Virus record (IMG/VR): IMGVR_UViG_3300020171_000333
Coordinates: 1-32,954 of that record
Length of the DNA: 32,954 bases
From: a virus
Reading direction: 5' to 3' (one strand)
Shown piece by piece: positions 26,527-32,954 of this stretch. The notes beneath the pieces were generated by a model. It was not told where the DNA came from, did not search any database, and saw only the letters and a program-made list of their open reading frames with translations. Both the position numbers and the translations under genes were made by a program. Positions within the stretch are counted from its first letter, which is position 1, and the number at the start of each line of letters is the position of its first letter.

Positions 26527-28369
26527 GTTATTAATGGACGGTATTAAGTTAGAAAACCCAGAATTAACGTTACTCAAGAATAACAAGAAGTCAGGATATA
26601 ACTATCGTGAGCGCAGGCAGGCAGACTGGGAAGAGAACTATACTTTGTATAGGGATAAAGTAACGATCAATAGATTGACTCAGAGACAATCTGTCAATAT
26701 GCCCTTGATGAAGCAAACAATTAGAACATTGTTAAAGGACGTTGATGACATGCCAGTACTTCAGTTTGAGAACTTGGATAATAAGAAAGAGGCACAGGTA
26801 TTCTTGAATGAGTATTGGAAGTGGACTGGAGAGCAAAAGCAAAATAGAATAGAACTTCAGGATATTATTGATAAGCGACAAGTATTCCTATTCGGAAGAT
26901 CATTCGATCAGTGGCAGATAGTAGATGGAAAAGTGAAGATGACGATTGAAGACCCCCAAGATATTCTAGTATCTCGATATACTGATCCAGTAGACCTTCA
27001 CTCATCACGATTTTTGATCCACACGCATATCTTTAAGCCATTGTCTACGTTAGAACAGAATAAAGACTATGACCAGAAAGCAGTCGCAAGATTAAAGCAG
27101 TTTTACGGTACTAAACTAGGATTAATCAAAGCGGCAGATAATCAGGAAATGTTGATACAGAAGAATAAGAAGATGGCAGATTTAGGTGTATCTGATGTGT
27201 ATGAGCCAGTGTTAGGAGAAACATATGTTGAGTTGTCTTTGCACTTTGTTTTTAGAGAAGAAAATGGAGAGAGTCAGATCTGGATGTATGTTGAGTGTGA
27301 TGATATGGAGATTTTGCTAAAGAAACCGTTGGAAGAGATAATCGGAGTAACAAAAGATCATTTTTGGAAAACACATTATCCGTATAACTCGTGGGCTGAT
27401 GATTTGGAACGTCAGGACTTCTGGTCTGATTCGATCGGAGATATTGTTAGAGTACCAAATAAAGTATTAAATTCGTGGTTTAGCCAGTTAGTAGAGAACA
27501 GAACGTTACGCAATTTCGGTATGCACTATTATGACTCGACAATCGAAGGCTTTGTGCCTTCTACATTCAATCCAGTGCCTTGGGGCTGGTATGGAGTTCC
27601 CGGTAAACCCAGCGAGGTATTACAGAAAGTAGAGATACCAGAGCTATCAGAGTCCTTGGATGAGATGCAATTTGTATTGACGATGGTCGAGAAGGCATCG
27701 GGAGCGACGGCCACACAGCAGGGAGTGCAACAACCTAATCAAACTACCCTCGGAGAAGTTGAGTTAGCGTTGGGACAAGCTAAGGAGAGGGTCAAGGGGA
27801 TGTCGAAGTTTTACACGCCGGCATGGAAGGATAGGGGAACTATGTTTCTGAAGATGGTGGAGGCTGGAGCCGACAAATTGGATGCGGTGAAGATCTATAA
27901 GAAGGGAAGAAACACGGATAATATCTTTGCCCGAGAGATCAGTCCGAAGGATTGGCAAACAGAAGCAGGATATCAGGTGAGAGTGTGGAGTCAAGATGAG
28001 AAAAATGCGGAAGATACCGACAAGTTAAATAAACTCAATAACGCCAAAATGGCAATGCCGGATAACATGAAACTAAACGAAGTCTATCAGCGGAAAGTAC
28101 TAGAATTTGCAGACTTGACTCCGGATGAGATAAACGAAATTATGCAATTAGAACAACAAAAGAGAGACATGCTGGCAAGTCAAGCTGGGATGATGGCTGG
28201 TGCGATGCAACCGCCAATGGCTCCAATGCAAACTCCGCCTCAAGCTCCTGCGCCAGCACCTATGGCCCCGTCAATAACAGCTCCTAAGAAAAAGTCAAAT
28301 AGGTCTAAAGAGACAGTCGACAAATTGAAAGGTTTACGAAGTAAAATCAAGTTAGCATCAAATGAATGA
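26525..28369 (+). CDS. Portal protein
   Basis: 614 residues. YRERRQADWEENYTLYRDKVTINRLTQRQSVNMPLMKQTIRTLL is a typical portal N-terminus (clip/stem entry). The middle has LHFVFREENGESQIWMYVECDDMEIL, with an SWADDLERQDFWSDSIGDIVRVPNKVLN stretch. Near residue 400 GATATQQGVQQPNQTTLGEVELAL and WKDRGTMFLKMVE match portal crown helices. The end is Met/Pro/Ala-rich and then basic. It forms the ring through which DNA enters. The first ATG (26525) overlaps the -10 element; the third in-frame Met at 26534 is the likely leaderless start. Confidence 0.85.
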   Translation: MLLMDGIKLENPELTLLKNNKKSGYNYRERRQADWEENYTLYRDKVTINRLTQRQSVNMPLMKQTIRTLLKDVDDMPVLQFENLDNKKEAQVFLNEYWKWTGEQKQNRIELQDIIDKRQVFLFGRSFDQWQIVDGKVKMTIEDPQDILVSRYTDPVDLHSSRFLIHTHIFKPLSTLEQNKDYDQKAVARLKQFYGTKLGLIKAADNQEMLIQKNKKMADLGVSDVYEPVLGETYVELSLHFVFREENGESQIWMYVECDDMEILLKKPLEEIIGVTKDHFWKTHYPYNSWADDLERQDFWSDSIGDIVRVPNKVLNSWFSQLVENRTLRNFGMHYYDSTIEGFVPSTFNPVPWGWYGVPGKPSEVLQKVEIPELSESLDEMQFVLTMVEKASGATATQQGVQQPNQTTLGEVELALGQAKERVKGMSKFYTPAWKDRGTMFLKMVEAGADKLDAVKIYKKGRNTDNIFAREISPKDWQTEAGYQVRVWSQDEKNAEDTDKLNKLNNAKMAMPDNMKLNEVYQRKVLEFADLTPDEINEIMQLEQQKRDMLASQAGMMAGAMQPPMAPMQTPPQAPAPAPMAPSITAPKKKSNRSKETVDKLKGLRSKIKLASNE

Positions 28370-29312
28370 AAACATCAAGTCAATTATAAAAGAGATTGAT
28401 GACCTTATCGGAAGTGTCAGCAAGAACGGTGAAGAACTTTCTCAGGAAGTTATTGATACTCTTGAAGAGATCGCCAACGATCTTTCGCTAATAAAGGACA
28501 AGAAGAAGTCTAAGAATGCCCAAGATTTGGTTGATAAATTAGATAAGCTTATACAGACTACTTCCAACAATGAGGGAGTATCCAAGGAAACAGCTAGGTC
28601 GATAGTGTCGGCGATAGAGAAGATTAGGATAGAGACTCCAGCTCCGCAAGTGAATGTAAAACCACCAGAAGTGAATGTAACAGTCCCTCAAATAAAGGCG
28701 CCTACTGTAAATATTCCAGAGACAGTTGTCAATTTTCCAGATGAGATTAGGGTCAAGGAACCGTCTTGGATATCGAGAATATTTCCAGTTAGCAAATTGT
28801 TAGAGAAGATTGAAGAACTAAAGATGGCGGTAGTTAAGTTCAATTTGCCCACAAAAGCCAGAGATGCTATTGCGGTTAGGCTTTCAGACGGAGAGAAGTT
28901 TTATAAAGCTATGGGCGGAATTGCGTCTGCTATTACCAGCGCGGTTCCCTTCACAAAATCAGATGGCATGGACTATCCAGCCCTCTTGGACAATGATAGA
29001 CACCAGCAGGTGGATGTACTCACCATGCCAGACGTCACAGTAAACACTGGAGATATAGAAATCGGAGCGGTGGAGATAAAGAACTCTACCGATGACACAA
29101 GAGCAACGGTTACTTCTAAGGGACTTGCTGTGTTTGACGAGACTACCAATTCACTTTGTCCTGCTGTCTACGATTATATTTCTCTCTCCTATACAGGAAG
29201 CAATCTTACTGGAGTAGTCTTCAAGACTGGTGGATCTACCGGAACGACTGTATCCACCCTCACGCTTGGCCATGATGGAAGCGATCAATTAACGAGCGTC
29301 ACAAAAACATGA
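28362..29312 (+). CDS. Virion-associated protein with PxVNVP repeats
   Basis: 316 residues overlapping the portal stop by eight bases. Residues 1-88 are an acidic-basic coiled coil. Residues 95-135 are V-N-V-x-x-P-x-V-N-V type repeats (NVKPPEVNVTVPQIKAPTVNIPETVVNFP) that would form an extended beta filament. The C-terminus is beta-rich with SLSYTGSNLTGVVFKTGG and a Thr/Gly-rich end. It is reminiscent of a head decoration or fibre-anchor protein. No firm family. Confidence 0.5.
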   Translation: MNENIKSIIKEIDDLIGSVSKNGEELSQEVIDTLEEIANDLSLIKDKKKSKNAQDLVDKLDKLIQTTSNNEGVSKETARSIVSAIEKIRIETPAPQVNVKPPEVNVTVPQIKAPTVNIPETVVNFPDEIRVKEPSWISRIFPVSKLLEKIEELKMAVVKFNLPTKARDAIAVRLSDGEKFYKAMGGIASAITSAVPFTKSDGMDYPALLDNDRHQQVDVLTMPDVTVNTGDIEIGAVEIKNSTDDTRATVTSKGLAVFDETTNSLCPAVYDYISLSYTGSNLTGVVFKTGGSTGTTVSTLTLGHDGSDQLTSVTKT

Positions 29313-30637
29313 GCTTCTTATTTAACCCCTTCTCTGGAAGGTTTGACATAACTCTATCAGCGAGTGAAATTTTAACAAAGATTCTCACTGTTGATGGAGC
29401 TGGAACTGGACTTGATTCAGATCTTCTTGATGGACAACATGGTAGTTATTATGCACCACTCACCTCGCTCTCAAGTTATGTTCTAAAGGCAGGGGATACG
29501 ATGACGGGAGCTCTGTTGTTTATAGACAATACGATTGATATAGGAGCTTCGGGTGCAACAAGACCGCGAACTATCTATGTGGGAACTTCCATAATTAACC
29601 CTCTTTTAATTGGCGGCACTTCTACCACTGCCGACCTAACCCTTCAAACCACTTCCGGCGTCGGCACAACAGGTGCCGATATGCACTTTCTGGTGGGAAA
29701 TAACGGAGCTACTGAAGCGATAACGATACTTAACACTGGCAACGTCGGCATCGGCATCACAGCCCCCACCGCCAAACTCCACATCGTAGGTTCTGCTAAT
29801 ACCCAACAACTCATTGTCAAAGCCAACGCTACTCAAACCGCCAACCTCACCGAATGGCAGAATAGTAGTGGGACAGTGCTAAGTTGTATTGACGGTGCTG
29901 GAAAATGGGGGTTAGCAAACGGTCAAGCGGCGGTCACAATAGCTAACGTATTAGTATACGCTGTTAATACAGTTACGGTAACGACTGGCTCCCCAGCTGC
30001 AATGGTATTTTTGACTCAGTCAAATCCTGGCGCATCCAGCAGTGCGACATTGTATGGAGTTAATGGTGCAACACAAACTAGTCCAGGAAATGCTCAAAAC
30101 CATACAGGATCATTGACGGGTGGCGCAATGAATTTCATTCATTGGGGTTCTGGTACTGTAACAAAAGCACGTGGAGTTTTTGGATATTTGGAATGCAAAT
30201 CAACAGGAAATATTACAGCAGGAAACGTCTTTGAGGCGTATGTAGAACCGCCAGCATCTACGGGGATAATCCAAACTATAAAATTATGCAACTTGAGAAG
30301 TATTTCGACGGGGCATACGGGGACAAACTACGCATTATATGTTGAGAGTCAAACTGTCGGTGGAACAAACTACGCCATCTACACTAATGCAGGGACAATC
30401 CACGCAGGGGATAAGATTGAATTTACTCAAACAGATGGGAATGAAGCGATTGATTCAGCCAACGACGGTTACATGGATTATTACGCTACTACACTTCACA
30501 GGTTCAATAATCCACTTACAATTGCAAATATTAAAAGTGGAGCTACACAGGCGGCAGCAGGTGCGGCGGCTAATGAGCTTTGGAAAACCGCCTCTCATGC
30601 AACGTTACCTGATAATGTAGTTTTAATTGGAGTTTAA
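29309..30637 (+). CDS. Fibre-like virion protein between portal and scaffold
   Basis: 442 residues, ATGA overlap with the previous stop. The N-terminal GLDSDLLDGQHGSYYAPLTSLSSYVLKAGDTMTGALLFI is the classic phage fibre attachment/shaft sequence (DGQHGSYYA, GDTMTG). NTGNVGIGITAPTAKLHI follows at about residue 145-162, the shaft-to-head motif. The C-terminus contains two G-T-N-Y-A-x-Y copies and GYMDYYATTLHRFNN. There is no Ser-protease-type intramolecular chaperone. A fibre gene among head genes suggests a head-attached fibre or a displaced tail fibre. Confidence 0.65.
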   Translation: MSFLFNPFSGRFDITLSASEILTKILTVDGAGTGLDSDLLDGQHGSYYAPLTSLSSYVLKAGDTMTGALLFIDNTIDIGASGATRPRTIYVGTSIINPLLIGGTSTTADLTLQTTSGVGTTGADMHFLVGNNGATEAITILNTGNVGIGITAPTAKLHIVGSANTQQLIVKANATQTANLTEWQNSSGTVLSCIDGAGKWGLANGQAAVTIANVLVYAVNTVTVTTGSPAAMVFLTQSNPGASSSATLYGVNGATQTSPGNAQNHTGSLTGGAMNFIHWGSGTVTKARGVFGYLECKSTGNITAGNVFEAYVEPPASTGIIQTIKLCNLRSISTGHTGTNYALYVESQTVGGTNYAIYTNAGTIHAGDKIEFTQTDGNEAIDSANDGYMDYYATTLHRFNNPLTIANIKSGATQAAAGAAANELWKTASHATLPDNVVLIGV

Positions 30638-30651
30638 GGAGGTGTTTAATT

Positions 30652-30954
30652 ATGGCTGGATCATTTAGCGTTACAAGTGGCAATACAACAGTAAATTTTA
30701 GTTACACAACAACGACTGTTAAAGTACAGGCAATTGTTACTGATGCGGCAGAGTGGTTATGGAATCATGGATATGGAGATCATGGAACAGCTGAAGTACC
30801 AATTCTTTTCTCAAGTCTAACTAATCAGCAAAAACTTAACTTAGTTGATGCTTATGTAAAACAAGTTATAATCGATACAGCTAACACAAACAAATCAGTT
30901 AAAGCACAGGACACTGCACGAGCAACTGAGGAAGCAAGTAAACATGTGTTGTAG
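30652..30954 (+). CDS. Small virion-region protein, unknown
   Basis: 100 residues with a strong AAGGAGGTG site. Beta-rich start (GSFSVTSGNTTVNFSYTTTTVKVQAIV) and a helical second half (LTNQQKLNLVDAYVKQVIIDTAN). A small head-completion or decoration protein is possible, but there is no family evidence. It is followed by a TATAAT promoter overlapping its stop. Confidence 0.6.
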   Translation: MAGSFSVTSGNTTVNFSYTTTTVKVQAIVTDAAEWLWNHGYGDHGTAEVPILFSSLTNQQKLNLVDAYVKQVIIDTANTNKSVKAQDTARATEEASKHVL

Positions 30955-30960
30955 TATAAT
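30955..30960 (+). promoter_or_regulatory. Promoter -10 (TATAAT)
   Basis: GTAGTATAAT overlaps the stop of the 100-residue gene; AAGGAGGT and the next ATG follow within 24 bases. No clear -35. Confidence 0.45.
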
Positions 30961-30978
30961 TGTCTGAAGGAGGTCTAT

Positions 30979-31122
30979 ATGGATAAAGTTAAGGCAATGA
31001 ATATCATCAAGGAGGCTTGCGCTGGGGTAGTAGCCAATTTGCAGGCTCACCAGATGATCCAACAAGCAATTCAAGAAATTGAAAAAGAGTTGGGACCAAA
31101 AGATCAGAAAGACAAGAAGTAA
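30979..31122 (+). CDS. Small helical protein, 47 residues
   Basis: MDKVKAMNIIKEACAGVVAN, then a Gln-rich amphipathic helix and a Lys/Asp-rich tail. A consensus AAGGAGGT eight bases before the ATG and its own -10 support reality. Unknown function; the all-helical, highly charged form fits a scaffold- or portal-associated peptide. Confidence 0.55.
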   Translation: MDKVKAMNIIKEACAGVVANLQAHQMIQQAIQEIEKELGPKDQKDKK

Positions 31123-31123
31123 T

Positions 31124-31441
31124 ATGTTAGATCAGATACTTGAAAGGATTGGTTTAAAATATGAAGACCTTAGTGGTGTCGAAAAGGAAACTCTTAGAAA
31201 GTGGATGGAAGATTTGGGAAAAAGCCAGATTGGTATTGAGAATATTAAGACGTATGTTGATTCGATGCGTGATTCAGTTGCAGAAGAACTCACTAAAACA
31301 GGGCATGGAACGAAGCAAGACCTATTTTTGAAAGCTAGACTGAGAAACTATATGCTATTAGGAGCGTTTCTGTCGACTCCAGAGAAAGCAAAACAAGCAT
31401 TGGATAGAGCATTAGCTGGAATAGTTGCCAAAAAAGGATAA
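31124..31441 (+). CDS. Helical protein of the head region, unknown
   Basis: 105 residues from the ATG at 31124 in a TAATATG junction with no Shine-Dalgarno. MLDQILERIGLKYEDLSGVE opens an all-helical protein with GKSQIGIENIKTYVDSM and DLFLKARLRNYMLLGAFLSTPEKAKQALDRAL. It recalls small helical proteins found upstream of scaffolds in other phages, but no motif is decisive. Confidence 0.6.
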   Translation: MLDQILERIGLKYEDLSGVEKETLRKWMEDLGKSQIGIENIKTYVDSMRDSVAEELTKTGHGTKQDLFLKARLRNYMLLGAFLSTPEKAKQALDRALAGIVAKKG

Positions 31442-31442
31442 T

Positions 31443-31559
31443 ATGCCGTTCAAATCATTAAAGCAAAGAAAATTCATGTGGGCAAAGAAACCAGAGATAG
31501 CAAAGAAGTGGACAAAGAAGTACGGATCAAAGATCTCTAAGTCAAAAAAGAAAAAGTGA
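31443..31559 (+). CDS. Very small basic phage protein (MPFKS...QRKFMWAK type), 38 residues
   Basis: MPFKSLKQRKFMWAKKPEIA followed by KKWTKKYG and a Lys-rich tail. From memory this is a widespread tiny phage family beginning M-P-F-K-S-x-x-Q-R-x-[FY]-M-[WY]-A, with P-E-[IM]-A-K-x-[WF] after it, usually unannotated because of size. The strong net positive charge suggests binding to DNA or to the acidic scaffold encoded next. TAATATG junction start. Its stop TGA is the first part of the TGATATAAT promoter. Confidence 0.65.
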   Translation: MPFKSLKQRKFMWAKKPEIAKKWTKKYGSKISKSKKKK

Positions 31560-31565
31560 TATAAT
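31557..31565 (+). promoter_or_regulatory. Extended -10 promoter (TGATATAAT) for the scaffold gene
   Basis: Identical to the elements at 14941 and 16915. Its TGA is also the stop codon of the small basic gene. The scaffold ATG lies 33 bases downstream with an AAAGGGACGG ribosome site. Confidence 0.6.
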
Positions 31566-31597
31566 ATTTTTATCCAAACCCTGAAAGGGACGGAAAA

Positions 31598-32410
31598 ATG
31601 TCAAAGAAACACGTCAAACCCACGACAGAAGAGCTAGAAGAGAACGCACAAAGGATCGCGGCCGAGTTGGAACAGGAAACTCCACCAGTTATTCCGCAGG
31701 AACCGGTAAAAGAACCAGAAAAAACAGAAGAGAAGAAAGAAGAGATCAAAGAGGAGCCAGAAGAAGCTGAGAAAGAGGAGAAACCAGTTGAGAAAGAAGA
31801 TAAAGAGCAGGTTGATTACAAGAAGAAGTTTATCGAGTCTACTAGAGAAGCACAGATACTTCATGCAAAGAACAAGAAGATAAACGACGCGTTCGAAGAA
31901 GCCCAGAAGATACCAACTCCAGATGATGAGCAAATGCAAAAAGAATATGTGGACTGGGATTTAATGAGCGAATTTGAAAAGAAGATGGCAAAAGATAGTT
32001 ATATTAGCAGGGTTAGGTTTGAATCATTATCTAAAGTAACAGCTGAATTTAAGGACTTAGAGGTATGGCAAGAAAGAGTAGAAAATTTTATTGGCGATCC
32101 AAAAACTCTGATAAACAAACCAGAATTAGAGGGGAAACAAGAAGAGTTTAGACTGTTTGCTAACAAACCCAGCAGAAGAGGCGTAGACTTTGATACATTA
32201 GTCTCATCCTTCCTTTGGGACGAAAATAAGGCTATGTCTAGCAAACCAAAAAACAAGGGATCAATGTTCGAGACTGGAACTGGCGGTCCGAATGATAATC
32301 CCCAACCTAAGCCTGACAAGATTAGCATAGAAGAGGCTAGGGTTCTAAGACAGAGCGATTATGGTAAGTGGAAAGAGTATTTAAAGGCCGGAAAAATAGA
32401 AGATATGTAA
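31598..32410 (+). CDS. Capsid scaffolding protein
   Basis: 270 residues. A low-complexity acidic N-terminus (Glu/Lys/Pro-rich to about residue 70) leads into helical segments (KKKFIESTREAQILHAKNKKI, then EFEKKMAKDSYISRVRFESLSKV) and a small polar C-terminus (SIEEARVLRQSDYGKWKEYLKAGKIEDM) that likely touches the coat. Position immediately before the coat gene and composition are those of phage scaffolds, which guide prohead assembly and leave before packaging. Start supported by AAAGGGACGG. Confidence 0.75.
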   Translation: MSKKHVKPTTEELEENAQRIAAELEQETPPVIPQEPVKEPEKTEEKKEEIKEEPEEAEKEEKPVEKEDKEQVDYKKKFIESTREAQILHAKNKKINDAFEEAQKIPTPDDEQMQKEYVDWDLMSEFEKKMAKDSYISRVRFESLSKVTAEFKDLEVWQERVENFIGDPKTLINKPELEGKQEEFRLFANKPSRRGVDFDTLVSSFLWDENKAMSSKPKNKGSMFETGTGGPNDNPQPKPDKISIEEARVLRQSDYGKWKEYLKAGKIEDM

Positions 32411-32431
32411 AACTCGTGGCTGGCAGACCCC

Positions 32432-32460
32432 TTGACAAACCATTTTATAGGGTATACGAT
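32432..32460 (+). promoter_or_regulatory. Promoter of the major capsid gene
   Basis: Perfect TTGACA (32432-32437), 17 bases, then TACGAT (32455-32460) or TATACG two bases earlier. The only promoter in the window with a consensus -35, fitting the most highly expressed gene. The transcript would start near 32467, a few bases before the conserved leader. Confidence 0.7.
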
Positions 32461-32472
32461 AGCAATCAGATA

Positions 32473-32522
32473 ACTTCCTAACCTCCTGAGCGAGACTGGT
32501 AAAAGTCTAATAGATTTTTACT
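32473..32522 (+). promoter_or_regulatory. Conserved 5' leader element of the capsid gene (copy B)
   Basis: ACTTCCTAACCTC (32473-32485) and GAGACTGGTAAA (32492-32503) as in copy A (2325-2352). Downstream AAAAGTCT can pair with AGATTTT (one bulged G) to make a small stem before the ATG; AGACT/AGTCT is an alternative. There is no Shine-Dalgarno in the 50 bases before the start. Confidence 0.6.
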
Positions 32523-32954
32523 ATGTCAAGCGCATACGCAACAAAACTAGCAGAAGGATTTTCACAAAGACTAATGAAAGAGGTCTATGACAGATCTCTT
32601 ACCGATGTTGTAGTCAACCGAGACTACGAAGGTGAGATTAACGAAGTTGGTTCTAAACTAAATATCCTCAATATTGCTCGTATTTCAGAAAAGACCTACA
32701 CTGGTGCAGATTTAACTGCAGATTCACTCTACGAGAATAACGCTACTCTTACCATTGATCAGTACAAGTCCTTCTACTGGAAAGAGAAGACCCTTGACCG
32801 CTGGTTGTCCTACGTTAAAAATCCACATGCAACTGTAGTTCAACAGAAAGCTGATGAGCGTGCGCATAATATGGATACGTATCTCTTAGGCTTGTATGGA
32901 GATGTGGCCGCAGGGAATAGAGTCGGAACAGATGAATCCACTGGGACAGTTACA
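32523..32954 (+). CDS. Major capsid protein, N-terminal part (runs off window)
   Basis: 144 residues are visible, open to the window end. MSSAYATKLAEGFSQRLMKEVYDRSLTDVVVNRDYEGEI... then VGSKLNILNIARISEKTYTGADLTADSLYENNATLTIDQYKSFYWKEKTLDRW resembles the N-arm and E-loop of P22/HK97-fold coat proteins, with an expected I-x-K-x-x-S-x-K-x-Y-x-x-G block. It follows the scaffold gene and has the strongest promoter. The leader lacks a Shine-Dalgarno. Only the order and motif support the call; the P-domain and A-domain lie outside the window. Confidence 0.8.
   Translation, partial: MSSAYATKLAEGFSQRLMKEVYDRSLTDVVVNRDYEGEINEVGSKLNILNIARISEKTYTGADLTADSLYENNATLTIDQYKSFYWKEKTLDRWLSYVKNPHATVVQQKADERAHNMDTYLLGLYGDVAAGNRVGTDESTGTVT

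Overview
The window is a slice of a double-stranded DNA tailed phage genome with no recognisable host genes. It has a small and large terminase, a portal, a scaffold, the start of a major capsid protein, tail and fibre genes, two lysis functions and a block of small early genes. Nearly everything is on the + strand and tightly packed; the one clear exception is an HNH endonuclease gene on the - strand. I see no tape-measure or sheath gene. There are a tail-tubular-like adaptor and large internal (ejection-type) proteins, the last ending in a lytic transglycosylase, so a short-tailed (podovirus-like) particle is the best guess. TGA is used as an ordinary stop (many ATGA/GTGA overlaps), so the code is standard. 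The host cannot be named; it must be a peptidoglycan-bearing bacterium, and the sugar genes suggest surface polysaccharide matters.

Layout. (1) 1-2301: end of a probable glycosyltransferase, a DegT/RfbH-type enzyme with His in place of the PLP lysine, and an RmlD-like reductase: a small deoxysugar cassette. (2) 2297-7970: virion surface genes, namely a Gly-rich adhesin with a very long Ser/Pro tract, a second Ser-rich tail protein and three fibre-like proteins, two of which share a module. (3) 8005-14395: adaptor, two unassigned virion proteins, a large internal protein with a C-terminal transglycosylase, and a small membrane protein. (4) 14405-16910: M23 endolysin and holin, with an antisense HNH gene lodged between a diverged duplicate of the endolysin 5' end and the endolysin itself, then a second HNH gene. 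(5) 16911-17388: no gene; a promoter, a candidate structured RNA and repeated operator-like words. (6) 17389-24343: early genes, including a third HNH gene, a replisome organizer that contains an origin-like repeat cluster, an excisionase-like HTH protein, a Rad52-type annealing protein, PD-(D/E)XK nucleases, a membrane transglycosylase, a pentapeptide-like repeat protein, zinc-ribbon proteins, mosaic paralogues and a putative Acb2/Tad1-like anti-defence protein. (7) 24344-24665: no gene; a strong hairpin, a second structured RNA closed by a 19-position helix, and two more hairpins. (8) 24666-32954: packaging and head genes, running off the window inside the capsid gene.

Expression. Several promoters carry an extended -10 (TGA-TATAAT or a near variant). 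In at least four places the -10 ends only 6-8 nt before the start codon, predicting leaderless mRNAs. Many late genes lack a Shine-Dalgarno and follow the previous stop as TAATATG, while early genes carry AGGAGG-type sites. Two virion genes, the adhesin and the major capsid protein, share a conserved 5' leader (ACTTCCTAACCTC ... GAGACTGGTAAA, then a small hairpin) that has no Shine-Dalgarno.

Most worth following up: the shared leader element, the two structured RNAs, the Acb2/Tad1-like protein, the HNH insertion with duplicated endolysin start, and the deoxysugar genes beside Ser-rich virion proteins. All functional calls come from reading motifs by eye; none was tested by a database search.
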